Positions 24,643 through 34,094 of a stretch of DNA of 64,000 nucleotides are shown piece by piece. Position 1 is the first letter of the stretch; each line of letters starts with the position of its first letter. The notes under the pieces were generated by a model that was not told where the DNA came from, made no database searches, and was given only the letters and a program-made list of their open reading frames with translations. The DNA comes from Jannaschia aquimarina (GTDB lineage: Bacteria; Pseudomonadota; Alphaproteobacteria; Rhodobacterales; Rhodobacteraceae). The position numbers and the translations under genes are program-made. The stretch is from NCBI RefSeq assembly GCF_000877395.1, contig NZ_JYFE01000017.1:124001-188000 (forward strand), given 5' to 3'.

Positions 24643-25719
24643 ATGCAAACCAGACGCGACATCCTCGCGGGGCTCGGCGCCGCCGCGACCCTCACCATCG
24701 CCCCCCGCGCGGGCGCCCAGGGCTGGCCCGGCCAGCCGATCACCCTAGTGGTGATGTACGGCCAGGGGGGCGGCACCGATACGATCATGCGTACGCTCGC
24801 CGCCGAGATGGCCGCAGCGAAAGGTTGGACGATCAACGTCGTCAACAAACCCGGCGCCGTGGGCGCCGTGGCGACCGAATATGTCGCGGGCCGCGAAGCG
24901 GACGGCCATGTTCTTCTGGGCGCGGCCAATTTCAACAAGTTCGTCCGCGTCATGGGCCATGTCGACGCGAAGCCGTGGGAGCAATGGTCCTATCTTCAGG
25001 CCGCCTCTGCGCTCGGATCCTGGGCAGTGCCCGTCGACAGCCCGTTCGAGACCCTGCAGGACGTGATCGACGCCGCCAGGGCCGAGCCGGGCCGGATCGC
25101 CATCTCGACCTCGGGAACCGGCGGCGTGTGGCACGAACTGGCGCTGATCGTCGCCGACGCGGCCGGGATCGAACTGGCCTACGTCCCCTACAAGGGCGGC
25201 AAGGCCGCCACGCTGGCGGGCCTCCAGGGCGAAGTCGATGTCGCCGGCGGCGGCGTGCACGAGCATGTCGACCTGATCCGCGCGGGCCAGCTACGCTGCC
25301 TGCAGCAGATGGGGACCGAGGACATCGTGCTCGATGACGGCCAGGTGCTGCCGTCCGTGGGCGGCCTCCTGCCCTCGCTCGCCCCACTCCTTCCGCTCGG
25401 GCCGCAATACAACCTCGTGCTGCGCCGTGACACGCCGCCCGCCGTCATGGCCGAGATCGAGGAAGCCTTCGCCGCCGCCGTCGCGTCCGACGCTTTCCAG
25501 CAGATCGCGGCATCGAAGTACTTCAACGTGGAGATGCTGACCGGCGAGGCGGCCGACCGCCGCGCCGCCCAACTCGAGGCGATCACGGCGGCGACCTTCA
25601 CGAAATACGCCGACAAGATCGGTGCCCCCGTGCGCTCGCCCGCCGAGTTGGACCTGCCGGAGCCCGCCGCCTTCGACGGCTGGTGGCCCCCGCAGGGCTA
25701 CACCCCGCCGGGCACCTGA
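24643..25719 (+). CDS. tctC: TTT transporter periplasmic binding protein TctC/Bug (system 2)
   Basis: 358 residues. The N terminus QTRRDILAGLGAAATLTIAPRAGAQ has a twin-arginine motif and is a likely Tat signal, cut near residue 26. The body shows the Bug motifs: WPGQPITLVVMYGQGGGTDTIMRTLAAEM, NKPGAVGAVATEYVA and VPYKGGKAATLAGLQGEVDVAGGG. It is longer than tctC-1 (319) because of a C-terminal extension. The ATG follows CCGGAGGAG. Its stop overlaps tctB-2 by one base. Confidence 0.9.
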   Translation: MQTRRDILAGLGAAATLTIAPRAGAQGWPGQPITLVVMYGQGGGTDTIMRTLAAEMAAAKGWTINVVNKPGAVGAVATEYVAGREADGHVLLGAANFNKFVRVMGHVDAKPWEQWSYLQAASALGSWAVPVDSPFETLQDVIDAARAEPGRIAISTSGTGGVWHELALIVADAAGIELAYVPYKGGKAATLAGLQGEVDVAGGGVHEHVDLIRAGQLRCLQQMGTEDIVLDDGQVLPSVGGLLPSLAPLLPLGPQYNLVLRRDTPPAVMAEIEEAFAAAVASDAFQQIAASKYFNVEMLTGEAADRRAAQLEAITAATFTKYADKIGAPVRSPAELDLPEPAAFDGWWPPQGYTPPGT

Positions 25720-26255
25720 TGGCGGCGCCTCTCCCCGTCGCCGAGGAAGAGGGGGCCGGCCCCGCGACGGCCGCCCTCGACCTCCTCTCGGCCGCGATCC
25801 TGCTCGCCCTGGGCCTCGGCTTTGCCGGCCTGTCGCTGGCGCTGCCTGTTCCCGATGGCTGGCGGTCGGCGCCGGGTCTCTTACCCTTCCTCGTCTCGGC
25901 ATCGCTTGCCGTCATGGCCCTGATGCTGGCCATGTCGGCCTGGCCCCGGCGGGGGCGGGGCGGCGCCATTCCGGTCCTGCTGGATGCGGAGAGGGCGGGT
26001 CGGGCCACCGTCCTCGTGGCTACGCTCACCTATGTGGGCGCGCTCGACATGCTGTCGCTGGAGGGCTTCGTTCCGATCCTCGGCGCGCAGATCCCCATGG
26101 GCGGGTTCGAGCCGTGCACGATCCTCCTGCTGACCGTGTTGCTGCGGATCTTCTGGACCGAGCGTCTCTGGGCCTGCCTCGCGGTCGCGGCGGGCTGGAC
26201 GCTGACGCTGTCGCTCTCTTTCCGGGTGCTGTTCGGCATCCCACTGCCCGGGTGA
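25719..26255 (+). CDS. tctB: TTT transporter small membrane subunit TctB (system 2)
   Basis: 178 residues. The start at 25719 overlaps the tctC-2 stop (TGATG). Four hydrophobic segments: about 20-45, 52-74, 88-112 and 130-165. It is longer at the N terminus than tctB-1 and its sequence is clearly diverged, so system 2 is not a recent duplicate of system 1. tctA-2 starts 4 bases after its stop. Confidence 0.82.
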   Translation: MAAPLPVAEEEGAGPATAALDLLSAAILLALGLGFAGLSLALPVPDGWRSAPGLLPFLVSASLAVMALMLAMSAWPRRGRGGAIPVLLDAERAGRATVLVATLTYVGALDMLSLEGFVPILGAQIPMGGFEPCTILLLTVLLRIFWTERLWACLAVAAGWTLTLSLSFRVLFGIPLPG

Positions 26256-26259
26256 CGCC

Positions 26260-27744
26260 ATGCTCGATGCCTTCGCGACCCTGATGGATCCGCTCCTGCT
26301 CGCCGTCACTTTGGCCGGGGTCACGCTAGGCATCGTCTGGGGCGCGCTGCCGGGCCTGTCGACCACGATGGCGATGGGTCTGCTGATCGGGCTGACGGCG
26401 TCCTTGGACCAGAACCCGGCGCTCTGCTTCATGCTGGGCGTCTATACCGGGTCGGTCTTCGGCGGCGCGATCTCCGCCGTCCTGATCGCCATCCCCGGCA
26501 CGCCCGACGCGGTGCCGACGATGATCGAGGGCACGGCCTTGGCCAGAAAGGGCGAGGGCGGGCAGGCGCTCGGCATGGCCATCGCTGCGTCGTTCGTGGG
26601 CAATTGGGTGGGGATCGGGCTGCTGATCCTGTTCATCCCGATGCTACTGGGCTTCGCGCTCAGCTTTCGGTCCTACGAGATGTTCATGCTGGCGATGCTG
26701 GGCATCCTCGTCTGCGGCTCGATGTCGGCGGGGGCCAGCCCGGTCAAGGGCTGGATCGCGGGGTGGCTGGGGCTCCTGATGGCCTTCGTGGGGCTGGACC
26801 CGATCAACGGCGTGCCGCGCTTCACCTTCGGAGTGCGGGCGTTGGAGGATGGCCTCTCTTACGTGGCGATCCTGATCGGGGTCTTCGGCCTGACCGAGAT
26901 CCTCAAGACCCTGCCCGCCGCCCCGGACCGGCCCGCGCCGCCCGTGGCGGGCCGCGTGATCCCGCCGCTGGCGAAGCTCATGCGCCACCTCTGGGCTGCG
27001 ATCCGCTCCTCGGTGATCGGCACGCTCGCGGGGGCGGTGCCCGGCGCAGGCGCCAACGTGGCGAGCTTCCTGGCCTACGACATCGGCCGCAGGTGGGCCA
27101 AGCCGGAGGAGCGGGCGAAGTGGGGCAAGGGCAGCTACGAGGCGATCGTCTGTGCCGAGACGGCGAACAACGCCAACATAGGCGGCTCGATGCTGCCCAC
27201 GCTGGCGCTCGGCATTCCGGGCAACGCCCCGGCGGCGGCCCTGATCGCGGCACTCCAGCTCAAGGCGGTGAATGTGGGTCCCACCATCGAGATCGACCAT
27301 CCGGGGCTGATCTGGTTCATCTACGCCGCGCTGATCGTCGCCAACCTCTTCATGTTCGGCGCCGCGCTGGCGCTGATCAAACCCTGCGTGAAGCTCTTCG
27401 CCCTGCCGCGGGGGCTGCTGCTGTCGCTGATCCTGCCGGTCTGCGTGCTGGGCGCATGGTCGGTACGGCTGTCGCTTTTCGACGTCTGGGTGATGGTGGC
27501 GGCCGGGGTCGCCGGCTACGCGCTGGTGGCTGCGCGTTTCCCGGTGGCGCCTGTCGTCTTGGGCGTCATCCTCGCGCCGCTCGCCGACGAGAATCTGCGC
27601 CGCACGCTGATGATCTTCGACCGTCGCGGGCTCGACTACGCGGCGGATCAGTGGATCGGGCACGTGCTGGTGCTTGCCTTCCTGCTGGTCCTGGCGGAGA
27701 GCGCCATCCGGGTCGTCCGCAAGCGCCGCGAGATCCGACGCTGA
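26260..27744 (+). CDS. tctA: TTT transporter large permease TctA (system 2)
   Basis: 494 residues with the TctA layout: LGIVWGALPGLSTTMAMGLLIGL at about 23-45, YTGSVFGGAISAVLIAIPGTPDAVPT at 64-90, AGAVPGAGANVASFLAYDIGRRWA near 258-282, then CAETANNANIGGSMLPTLALGIPGNAPAA. The same motifs occur in tctA-1 but with many changes, which suggests a different solute or an old divergence. Last gene of the ten-gene cluster; a 237-base gap follows. Confidence 0.92.
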   Translation: MLDAFATLMDPLLLAVTLAGVTLGIVWGALPGLSTTMAMGLLIGLTASLDQNPALCFMLGVYTGSVFGGAISAVLIAIPGTPDAVPTMIEGTALARKGEGGQALGMAIAASFVGNWVGIGLLILFIPMLLGFALSFRSYEMFMLAMLGILVCGSMSAGASPVKGWIAGWLGLLMAFVGLDPINGVPRFTFGVRALEDGLSYVAILIGVFGLTEILKTLPAAPDRPAPPVAGRVIPPLAKLMRHLWAAIRSSVIGTLAGAVPGAGANVASFLAYDIGRRWAKPEERAKWGKGSYEAIVCAETANNANIGGSMLPTLALGIPGNAPAAALIAALQLKAVNVGPTIEIDHPGLIWFIYAALIVANLFMFGAALALIKPCVKLFALPRGLLLSLILPVCVLGAWSVRLSLFDVWVMVAAGVAGYALVAARFPVAPVVLGVILAPLADENLRRTLMIFDRRGLDYAADQWIGHVLVLAFLLVLAESAIRVVRKRREIRR

Positions 27745-27981
27745 CGCGACGCGCGCGGCTTTCCGATCCTCGCGGCGTGCGCCCCGCGCAACGGGCGCCG
27801 GTCCGGCGAGGCCGACCCGCCCTCCGGCTGCGCCTCCCGATTGCCGGTCCATACTCCCTGTCGGGCCGGCGACGTCGTCCATCCCGGCCCCCGCGCCGTA
27901 GCGTCCGACCTTGCCCCCTATGCGACGTTCGTCCAATCTGTCGCGCAACGCGCCTGGGAGGGCGCGACAGGGGAGGACGAC

Positions 27982-29874
27982 ATGGGCAGTTTCGCCAACA
28001 AGCAGGACATTCTGAACATCGCGACGGCCGAGCCATGGGAAACGGCGCAGCCGGCCACCACGCTCTACGAGCTTCTGTCGAATACCGCCGCCGCCCATCC
28101 GGATCGTGCCGCCCTGTCCTACCAGCTTCTGTCGGGGCCGACCGACCATGCGGAGACGCTGACCTGGGCGCAACTGAAGGATCGGGTCTCGCAAACGGCG
28201 AACCTCTTCCGCTCGCTTGGCGTGGGGCCCTCGGACGTGGTGGCCTACGTCCTGCCCAACGCCACGGAGACGGCCACGGTCCTGCTTGGCGGCACTGTCG
28301 CGGGCATCGCCAACCCGATCAATCCCCTGCTGGAACCCGAGCAAATCGGGGCCATCCTGCGCGAGACCAACGCAAAGGTCGTCGTCACCCTGCGCGCCTT
28401 CCCCAAGACCGACGTCGCCCAGAAGGTGGCCGAGGCGGTCAAGCTGGCCCCGAATGTCGAGACCGTCCTCGAGGTCGACCTGCACCGCTACCTGACCGGC
28501 CTCAAGAAGTTCATCGTCCCGTTGATCCGTCCCAAGAACCCCGTCGCCCACAAGGCGCGCGTTCTGAACTTCCACGAAGAGGTCGCCAAGCAGCCCACCA
28601 CGCTGACCTTCGACGATCCGTCCGAGGACCGGACCGCCGCCTTCTTCCATACCGGCGGCACGACCGGCATGCCCAAGGTCGCGCAGCACCGCTACGAGGG
28701 GATGATCTACAACGGTTGGCTGGGCCACCGCCTCCTGTTCTCGGAACAGGACGTGATCATGTGCCCGCTGCCGCTGTTCCACGTCTTCGCCTGCCACGTG
28801 ATCCTGATGGCGGCGGTCGCCTCGGGCGCCCATGTCGTCTTCCCGACGCCGCAGGGCTACCGGGGCGAGGGGGTCTTCGACAATTTCTGGAAGCTCTGCG
28901 AGCGCTGGGGCGTGACCTTCATCATCACCGTCCCGACGGCGATCTCGGCCAAGATGCAGCGCCCGGTCGATGCGGATGTCAGCACGATCAAGACGGCGTT
29001 CTCGGGCTCCTCGCCGCTGCCGGTCGAATTGTTCAACCGCTTCGAAAAGGCGACCGGCGTGACGCTGGTCGAGGGCTACGGCCTGACCGAGGCCACCTGC
29101 CTCGTGAGCGTGAACCCCGTCGACGGCCAGAAGAAGATCGGCTCGGTCGGCATCCCGCTGATCCATACCGACGTCCGCATCCTCAAGGATAACGGCGAGG
29201 GGCCGATTGAATGCGGCGTGGACGAAGTGGGCGAGATCTGCGTCTCGAATCCCGGCGTCTGGGGCGGGCACACCTATACCGAGGTCGAGAAGAACAAGAA
29301 GCTCTATCACCTCGTGAACGACCGCGACTATCTGCGGACGGGCGATCTGGGCCGCATCGACGAGGACGGATATCTCTGGATCACCGGGCGGGCGAAGGAT
29401 CTGATCATCCGCGGCGGCCATAACATCGACCCCGCCGAGATCGAGGAGGCGCTGGCCGGACACGAGGCGGTGGCCATGGCGGGCGCCATCGGTCAGCCCG
29501 ACGCCTTCGCCGGCGAGTTGCCCTGCGCCTATGTCGAACTGGTCGCCGGGGCGAGCGTGACCCCCGAAGACCTGATCGCCCATTGCGAGAAGCACGTCCA
29601 CGAGCGCGCCGCGCGGCCCAAATACATCGAGATCCTGGACGAGCTTCCCAAGACGGCCGTCGGCAAGGTCTTCAAGCCGGACCTGCGGCGCCGTGCGATC
29701 ACGCGGATCTACGACGCCGCCCTTGCGGATGCGGGTGTGAATGCCCGCGTGGCTTCGGTGGTGGAAGACAAGAAGCGGGGCCTCGTCGCCAAGCTGGAAA
29801 AGACCGGGGACGTCGAGGAGCGGGAGGTTTCCGCGGTCATGGGGAACTATACGCGTCCCTGGGAATGGGCCTGA
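27982..29874 (+). CDS. AMP-forming acyl-CoA synthetase
   Basis: 630 residues. The ATG at 27982 follows GGGAGG; an in-frame extension upstream lacks family likeness. Adenylation motifs: P-loop-like FFHTGGTTGMPKVAQH (about 218-233), SGSSPLPVELFNRFE, GYGLTEATC (about 361-369), LRTGDLGRIDEDGYLWITGRAKDLIIRGGHNI (about 452-483) and the catalytic Lys near GKVFKPDLRR (about 562). A 60-residue tail extends past the usual end. It activates an unknown carboxylic acid, probably a fatty or aryl acid, to its CoA ester. It stands alone after the TTT cluster and may or may not belong to it. Confidence 0.88.
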   Translation: MGSFANKQDILNIATAEPWETAQPATTLYELLSNTAAAHPDRAALSYQLLSGPTDHAETLTWAQLKDRVSQTANLFRSLGVGPSDVVAYVLPNATETATVLLGGTVAGIANPINPLLEPEQIGAILRETNAKVVVTLRAFPKTDVAQKVAEAVKLAPNVETVLEVDLHRYLTGLKKFIVPLIRPKNPVAHKARVLNFHEEVAKQPTTLTFDDPSEDRTAAFFHTGGTTGMPKVAQHRYEGMIYNGWLGHRLLFSEQDVIMCPLPLFHVFACHVILMAAVASGAHVVFPTPQGYRGEGVFDNFWKLCERWGVTFIITVPTAISAKMQRPVDADVSTIKTAFSGSSPLPVELFNRFEKATGVTLVEGYGLTEATCLVSVNPVDGQKKIGSVGIPLIHTDVRILKDNGEGPIECGVDEVGEICVSNPGVWGGHTYTEVEKNKKLYHLVNDRDYLRTGDLGRIDEDGYLWITGRAKDLIIRGGHNIDPAEIEEALAGHEAVAMAGAIGQPDAFAGELPCAYVELVAGASVTPEDLIAHCEKHVHERAARPKYIEILDELPKTAVGKVFKPDLRRRAITRIYDAALADAGVNARVASVVEDKKRGLVAKLEKTGDVEEREVSAVMGNYTRPWEWA

Positions 29875-29979
29875 CAGCGCGCTCCGGCCGTCGATCCTGA
29901 CCGGGGTCCGATGCCGGGCCCGGTCGGGCGTTCGCGCCGCGGACGCCCCTCCTGATTGCCACTTCGGCGATGCGTGATC

Positions 29980-30279
29980 TCAGGGGGCAGGGCCGCTCAC
30001 GATGGCGAGCAGGAGGCCCAGAACGAAGAATAGAGCCAGGGGAAGGTAGATCGTCCAGGCGAACCACTTCAGATGGCGCCTGATCCCAGGATCCGTGATC
30101 CGTTCGTAGTTCCTGCGGAACAGCGGCCATGGATGGATGAGATACCGGCTCAGATGAAGCGGTCCGAGATCCCGCTCGATCCGGTCCCTCCGCTTGTGCA
30201 GGAAGATCCTGAAGATCCACCATTCGAGCGCCGAGACGATCAGGCAGATCACGGCGACATAGCCCAGGATTTCGGTCAT
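29980..30279 (-). CDS. Small membrane protein of unknown function
   Basis: 99 residues from the ATG at 30279 (MTEILGYVAVICLIVSALEWWIF). Two hydrophobic segments: about 4-22 and about 75-96 (TIYLPLALFFVLGLLLAIV), separated by a basic, probably cytoplasmic, loop. An earlier start at 30348 would add a poor 23-residue lead. No family recognised. Convergent with the acyl-CoA synthetase. Confidence 0.6.
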   Translation of the reverse strand: MTEILGYVAVICLIVSALEWWIFRIFLHKRRDRIERDLGPLHLSRYLIHPWPLFRRNYERITDPGIRRHLKWFAWTIYLPLALFFVLGLLLAIVSGPAP

Positions 30280-30748
30280 CTGGCTCGCAGGTTCGGTCGG
30301 GGCGCCCACGCATCCCCCTGCGGCGGACGTAGCCGGCGATCGGGGCAATCCTGAGGCCGGGACGGGAGGTCTGGCACGGTGGGGCCGATCCTTTGCATTT
30401 CCTTAAGCGTTCAGGCGGAGAACCCTCCTCGCTGCAGCATTCGAGACGACGGGTTGCGGTCCCGGCGGGTGGCACCGTCCGGGCCGATGTCCGACCCGCC
30501 AGGCATCAGCCGGTCCCGTGACAGGGGATCGGTCAGGACAGGGGTCCCGAAACGGGGCCTTTCCGCGACCCGCCCGCCCCCATAGGCGCGGCGCCGGTTT
30601 CGATCCATTTCGGGATGCGTGCAGCATCCCCTTCCAGTCAGAGAGATCGCCGTTCCGCCCAAAAGGCCAGGACGGCGGAACCGGGGGCGGGCCAGGGACG
30701 GCTCGCCCCCCGGGCGGGGCTTCGGGCCGCGCCCGTCATCCGGCGTGG
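30280..30748. other. Intergenic region, no gene seen
   Basis: About 470 GC-rich bases between two minus-strand genes. There are several short inverted repeats but no open frame with a ribosome site or family likeness, and no tRNA pattern. The promoter of the 99-residue membrane protein should be near 30300-30340, where I see no clear consensus. Confidence 0.45.
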
Positions 30749-31144
30749 TCAGCCCGAATAATCCGCATCGGCGACCGGTTCCTGCCAATCGGCGGTGCGG
30801 CCGTCCAGACGTTCCTGAATGGCGATATGCGTCATGGCCTGATCGGCGGTGGCGCCGTGCCAATGCCGCTCTCCGGCGGGAAAGCGGATCACGTCGCCGG
30901 GCCCCACCTCTTCCCGGGGGCCGCCCTCGCGCTGAACCCAGCCGCGCCCGTCCGTCACGATCAGGGTCTGGCCCAGCGGGTGCGTATGCCAGTTGGTGCG
31001 CGCGCCCGGCTGGAACGTGACCGACAGCACGACGGCGCGCGCGGGGTCTTCGGCATCCTGCAGGCGGCGCATCCGGACCTCGCCGGTGAAATAGGACGGG
31101 TCCGGGGCGGTTCCGGTCCCCGCGTCGGCGCGCTCGATCTCCAT
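30749..31144 (-). CDS. Cupin-domain protein, carboxymuconolactone/mandelonitrile-lyase-like
   Basis: 131 residues from the ATG at 31144, which follows GAGGGAGAT. A compact cupin: [32 protein letters not shown] gives the first metal motif (His-x-His plus Gln/Glu), and [22 protein letters not shown] the second (two His). The FTGEVRM start and this His spacing are typical of the (R)-mandelonitrile-lyase-like/quercetinase-type group. The true substrate is unknown. It stands between topA and an empty region and is probably a monocistronic gene. Confidence 0.78.
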   Translation of the reverse strand: MEIERADAGTGTAPDPSYFTGEVRMRRLQDAEDPARAVVLSVTFQPGARTNWHTHPLGQTLIVTDGRGWVQREGGPREEVGPGDVIRFPAGERHWHGATADQAMTHIAIQERLDGRTADWQEPVADADYSG

Positions 31145-31208
31145 GGCGATCTCCCTCTCTGCTCCCGCAGAGGGAAGCGCGCGGCCGGCCTGCGTCAAGC
31201 CGGTCCGG

Positions 31209-33911
31209 TCAGGACACCTTCTTGGTCGTGCTCTTTTTCGCGGTGCTCTTCCTGGCCGCCGTCTTCTTCTTGGCGGCAGGCTTCTTCTTGCCGCTCTTGG
31301 CCTCGCGCTCGGCGATCAATTCGACGGCCATCTCCATGGTCACGTCGGCGGGTTCCGTGTCCTTGGGGACGGTGGCGTTCACCTTCTCCCACTTCACGTA
31401 GGGACCATAGCGGCCTTCCATCACGTTGACCGCGCCGCCGCGATCGGGATGCTCGCCCAGCTCCTTGAGCGCCTTGGCCGCCGCCCGTCCACGCCCCCGC
31501 GGGTTCGCGCGCTTTTCCGCCAGGACCTCGACAGCCCGGTTCATGCCGATCGTGAAGACCTCGTCCTCGTCCGCGAGGTTGGCATAGATCGGCTTCGCGT
31601 CGTCGGGCCGCTTGTGCATGACATAGGGCCCGTAGCGCCCCAGATTGGTCTCGATGGGCTGGCCGTCCTCGGGATGGGTGCCGACCTGACGGGGCAGCGA
31701 CAGGAGTTGCAACGCCTTCTCCAGATCCATCGCGTCGGGCGCCCAGGATTTCGGCAACGAGGAGCGTTTGGGCTTCTTGTTCTCTTCGGTCGCTTCGCCA
31801 AGCTGCACGTAGGGGCCGAAGCGGCCCGATTTCAGCCAGACCTCCAGACCGCTTTCGGGCTCAACGCCCAGCATCTGGTCGGTGCCCGTCTGCTCCCCCT
31901 CCATGCCCGGAGGGCCGAAGGGGCGGGTGTAGCGGCATTCGGGGTAGTTCGAGCAGCCGATAAACGCCCCGCCCGAGCGGGCCGTGCGCATCGACAGACG
32001 CCCCATCCCGCAATTGGGGCAGAGGCGCGGGTCGCTGCCGTCGCCCTTGTCGGGGAAGAGATGCGGCTCGAGTACCTCGTTGATCTTCTCCAGCACGTCG
32101 GTGATGCGCAGCTCGGCCGTCTCGTCGACGGCGGCCTTGAAGTCGCGCCAGAACCGTTCGAGCACCGACTTGTAATCCGCGTCACCGGCCGAGACCTCGT
32201 CGAGCTCGTTCTCAAGCCCCGCGGTGAAATCGTAGCCCACATACTTGCGGAAGTAGTTCGACAGGAACGCGATCACGAGGCGGCCCTGATCCTCGGGGAA
32301 GAGGCGGTTGCCCTCCTTCCGGACGTAGCCGCGATCGACGATGGTCGACAGGATCGAGGCATAGGTCGACGGGCGGCCGATCCCCAACTCCTCCATCCGC
32401 TTGACCAGCGTCGCCTCGGTGTAGCGCGGCGGCGGCTGGGTGAAATGCTGCTGACCAAGGACGGCGCCGGATTTCGACAGCCTGCCGCCCTTGGCGGGGG
32501 CGTCGCTTTCGATCAGGTCGTCCTTCGCTTCGCCTTCGGCGATCTTGTCGTAATCGGCCTTGTAGGCGCCCGCGACCTTCTTCGCCGCGTCGCCCTCGTG
32601 GATCGCGGGCAGGCGCTTGTCGTCGCTACTCGCCTCCTCGTCGTCGCGCCCCTCCTGGTAGACCTTCATGAAGCCGTCGAAGACGATCACCTGCCCGGTG
32701 GCCCGCAACTCCACCTCGCCGTCGGAACTGCCGATGGTGACGGTGGTGCGCTCCAGACGTGCGGCTTCCATCTGGCTGGCCAGCGTGCGCTTCCAGATCA
32801 GGTCGTAGAGCTTGCGCTGGTCACCCTCGCTCACCTTGATGTCATCGGCCGAGCGCGTCATGTCCGTGGGCCGGATGCACTCATGCGCCTCTTGGGCGTT
32901 CTTGGCCTTGTTCTTGTACATGCGCGGGCTGCCGGGGACGTAGTCGCCGCCGTAGCGATCCTTGATCGCGTCGCGCGCGGCATGGACGGCCTCCGGCGCC
33001 ATGTCGATGCCGTCGGTCCGCATGTACGTGATCAGACCCGCCTCGTAGAGCCGCTGGGCCGCCGACATGCAGGCGCGGGCGCCCATGCCGAACTTCCGGC
33101 TGGCCTCTTGCTGGAGGGTCGACGTCATGAAGGGCGGAGACGGGTTGCGCGTGCCCGGCTTCGCCTCGACCGAGCTGACCGTCAGATCGCGGCTCTCGAT
33201 GGCCTGGACGGCCATCTCCGCCTGGGTCGCGTCCTTCAGGGTCAGCCGCTCGATCTTCTTGCCCGACAGCGTGACCAGGCGGGCCTCGAAGCTCTGGCCG
33301 CGCGGCGTCTCCAGCGTGGCGCGGACCGACCAGTATTCCTGCGCGTCGAAGGCCTCGATTTCCATCTCGCGCTCGACCACGAGGCGCAGGCAGACCGATT
33401 GCACCCGCCCCGCGCTGCGCGAGCCCGGCAACTTGCGCCAGAGCACCGGCGAAAGGGTGAAGCCCACCAGATAGTCCAGCGCGCGGCGGGCCAGGTAGGC
33501 CTCGACCAGCGGGGCGTCGATCTCGCGCGGGTTGGCGATGGCCTCCTGCACGGCCTTCTTGGTGATCGCGTTGAAGGCGACGCGGCGGACGGGCGTGTCC
33601 TTCTTGATCGCGCGCCGCTTGGTCAGCGCCTCGTGGAGGTGCCAGCTGATCGCCTCGCCCTCGCGGTCGGGGTCGGTGGCGAGGATCAGTTCGCCGTCCT
33701 TGGCCAGGGCGTCGGCGATGGCCTTGATGTGTTTCTTGCTGTCGGCGGGCACTTCCCACGTCATCTCGAAGCCATGTTCGGGATCGACGCTGCCGTCCTT
33801 GCCCACCAGGTCGCGGACATGGCCGTAGCTGGCCAGCACGGTGTAGTCCTTGCCCAGATAGCCGTTGATCGTCTTGGCCTTGGCTGGGGATTCGACGACG
33901 ACGACGGGCAT
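31209..33911 (-). CDS. topA: DNA topoisomerase I
   Basis: 900 residues. The start MPVVVVESPAKAKTINGYLG (ATG at 33911) is the family's Toprim opening. The Toprim acidic residues lie in ILATDPDREGEAISWHL. The catalytic Tyr is in YEAGLITYMRTDGIDM (about residue 310). One four-Cys zinc finger, CPNCG...CSNYPEC, is at about 640-670. Three Topo_C-type repeats follow (GRFGPYVQLG, GRYGPYVMHK, GRYGPYVKWE), and the end is a Lys/Ala-rich DNA-binding tail. It relaxes negative supercoils. A complete housekeeping gene. Confidence 0.96.
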   Translation of the reverse strand: MPVVVVESPAKAKTINGYLGKDYTVLASYGHVRDLVGKDGSVDPEHGFEMTWEVPADSKKHIKAIADALAKDGELILATDPDREGEAISWHLHEALTKRRAIKKDTPVRRVAFNAITKKAVQEAIANPREIDAPLVEAYLARRALDYLVGFTLSPVLWRKLPGSRSAGRVQSVCLRLVVEREMEIEAFDAQEYWSVRATLETPRGQSFEARLVTLSGKKIERLTLKDATQAEMAVQAIESRDLTVSSVEAKPGTRNPSPPFMTSTLQQEASRKFGMGARACMSAAQRLYEAGLITYMRTDGIDMAPEAVHAARDAIKDRYGGDYVPGSPRMYKNKAKNAQEAHECIRPTDMTRSADDIKVSEGDQRKLYDLIWKRTLASQMEAARLERTTVTIGSSDGEVELRATGQVIVFDGFMKVYQEGRDDEEASSDDKRLPAIHEGDAAKKVAGAYKADYDKIAEGEAKDDLIESDAPAKGGRLSKSGAVLGQQHFTQPPPRYTEATLVKRMEELGIGRPSTYASILSTIVDRGYVRKEGNRLFPEDQGRLVIAFLSNYFRKYVGYDFTAGLENELDEVSAGDADYKSVLERFWRDFKAAVDETAELRITDVLEKINEVLEPHLFPDKGDGSDPRLCPNCGMGRLSMRTARSGGAFIGCSNYPECRYTRPFGPPGMEGEQTGTDQMLGVEPESGLEVWLKSGRFGPYVQLGEATEENKKPKRSSLPKSWAPDAMDLEKALQLLSLPRQVGTHPEDGQPIETNLGRYGPYVMHKRPDDAKPIYANLADEDEVFTIGMNRAVEVLAEKRANPRGRGRAAAKALKELGEHPDRGGAVNVMEGRYGPYVKWEKVNATVPKDTEPADVTMEMAVELIAEREAKSGKKKPAAKKKTAARKSTAKKSTTKKVS

Positions 33912-34094
33912 GCGGAGACCTTTCGGCTTGGAGGCGCCTCTGAGCGCGGGACCATGTGGGGGCGGTGCGCGGATTGTCAATCCGACCCGGCGGATCCGAC
34001 ACGGGCCGCAGCGGGGCAGGGCCCGGCTGTCGGGAGGCTGCCCGTTTTCACCGCACGGGGGCGGAAAATCCGCCAGCCGCCGCGCGCGGGGCGC

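Noticed and set aside
26644-29601. A 985-codon antisense frame across tctA-2 and the acyl-CoA synthetase
   Set aside because: It runs through two unrelated genes on the other strand and has an Arg/His/Gly-rich composition typical of shadow frames.
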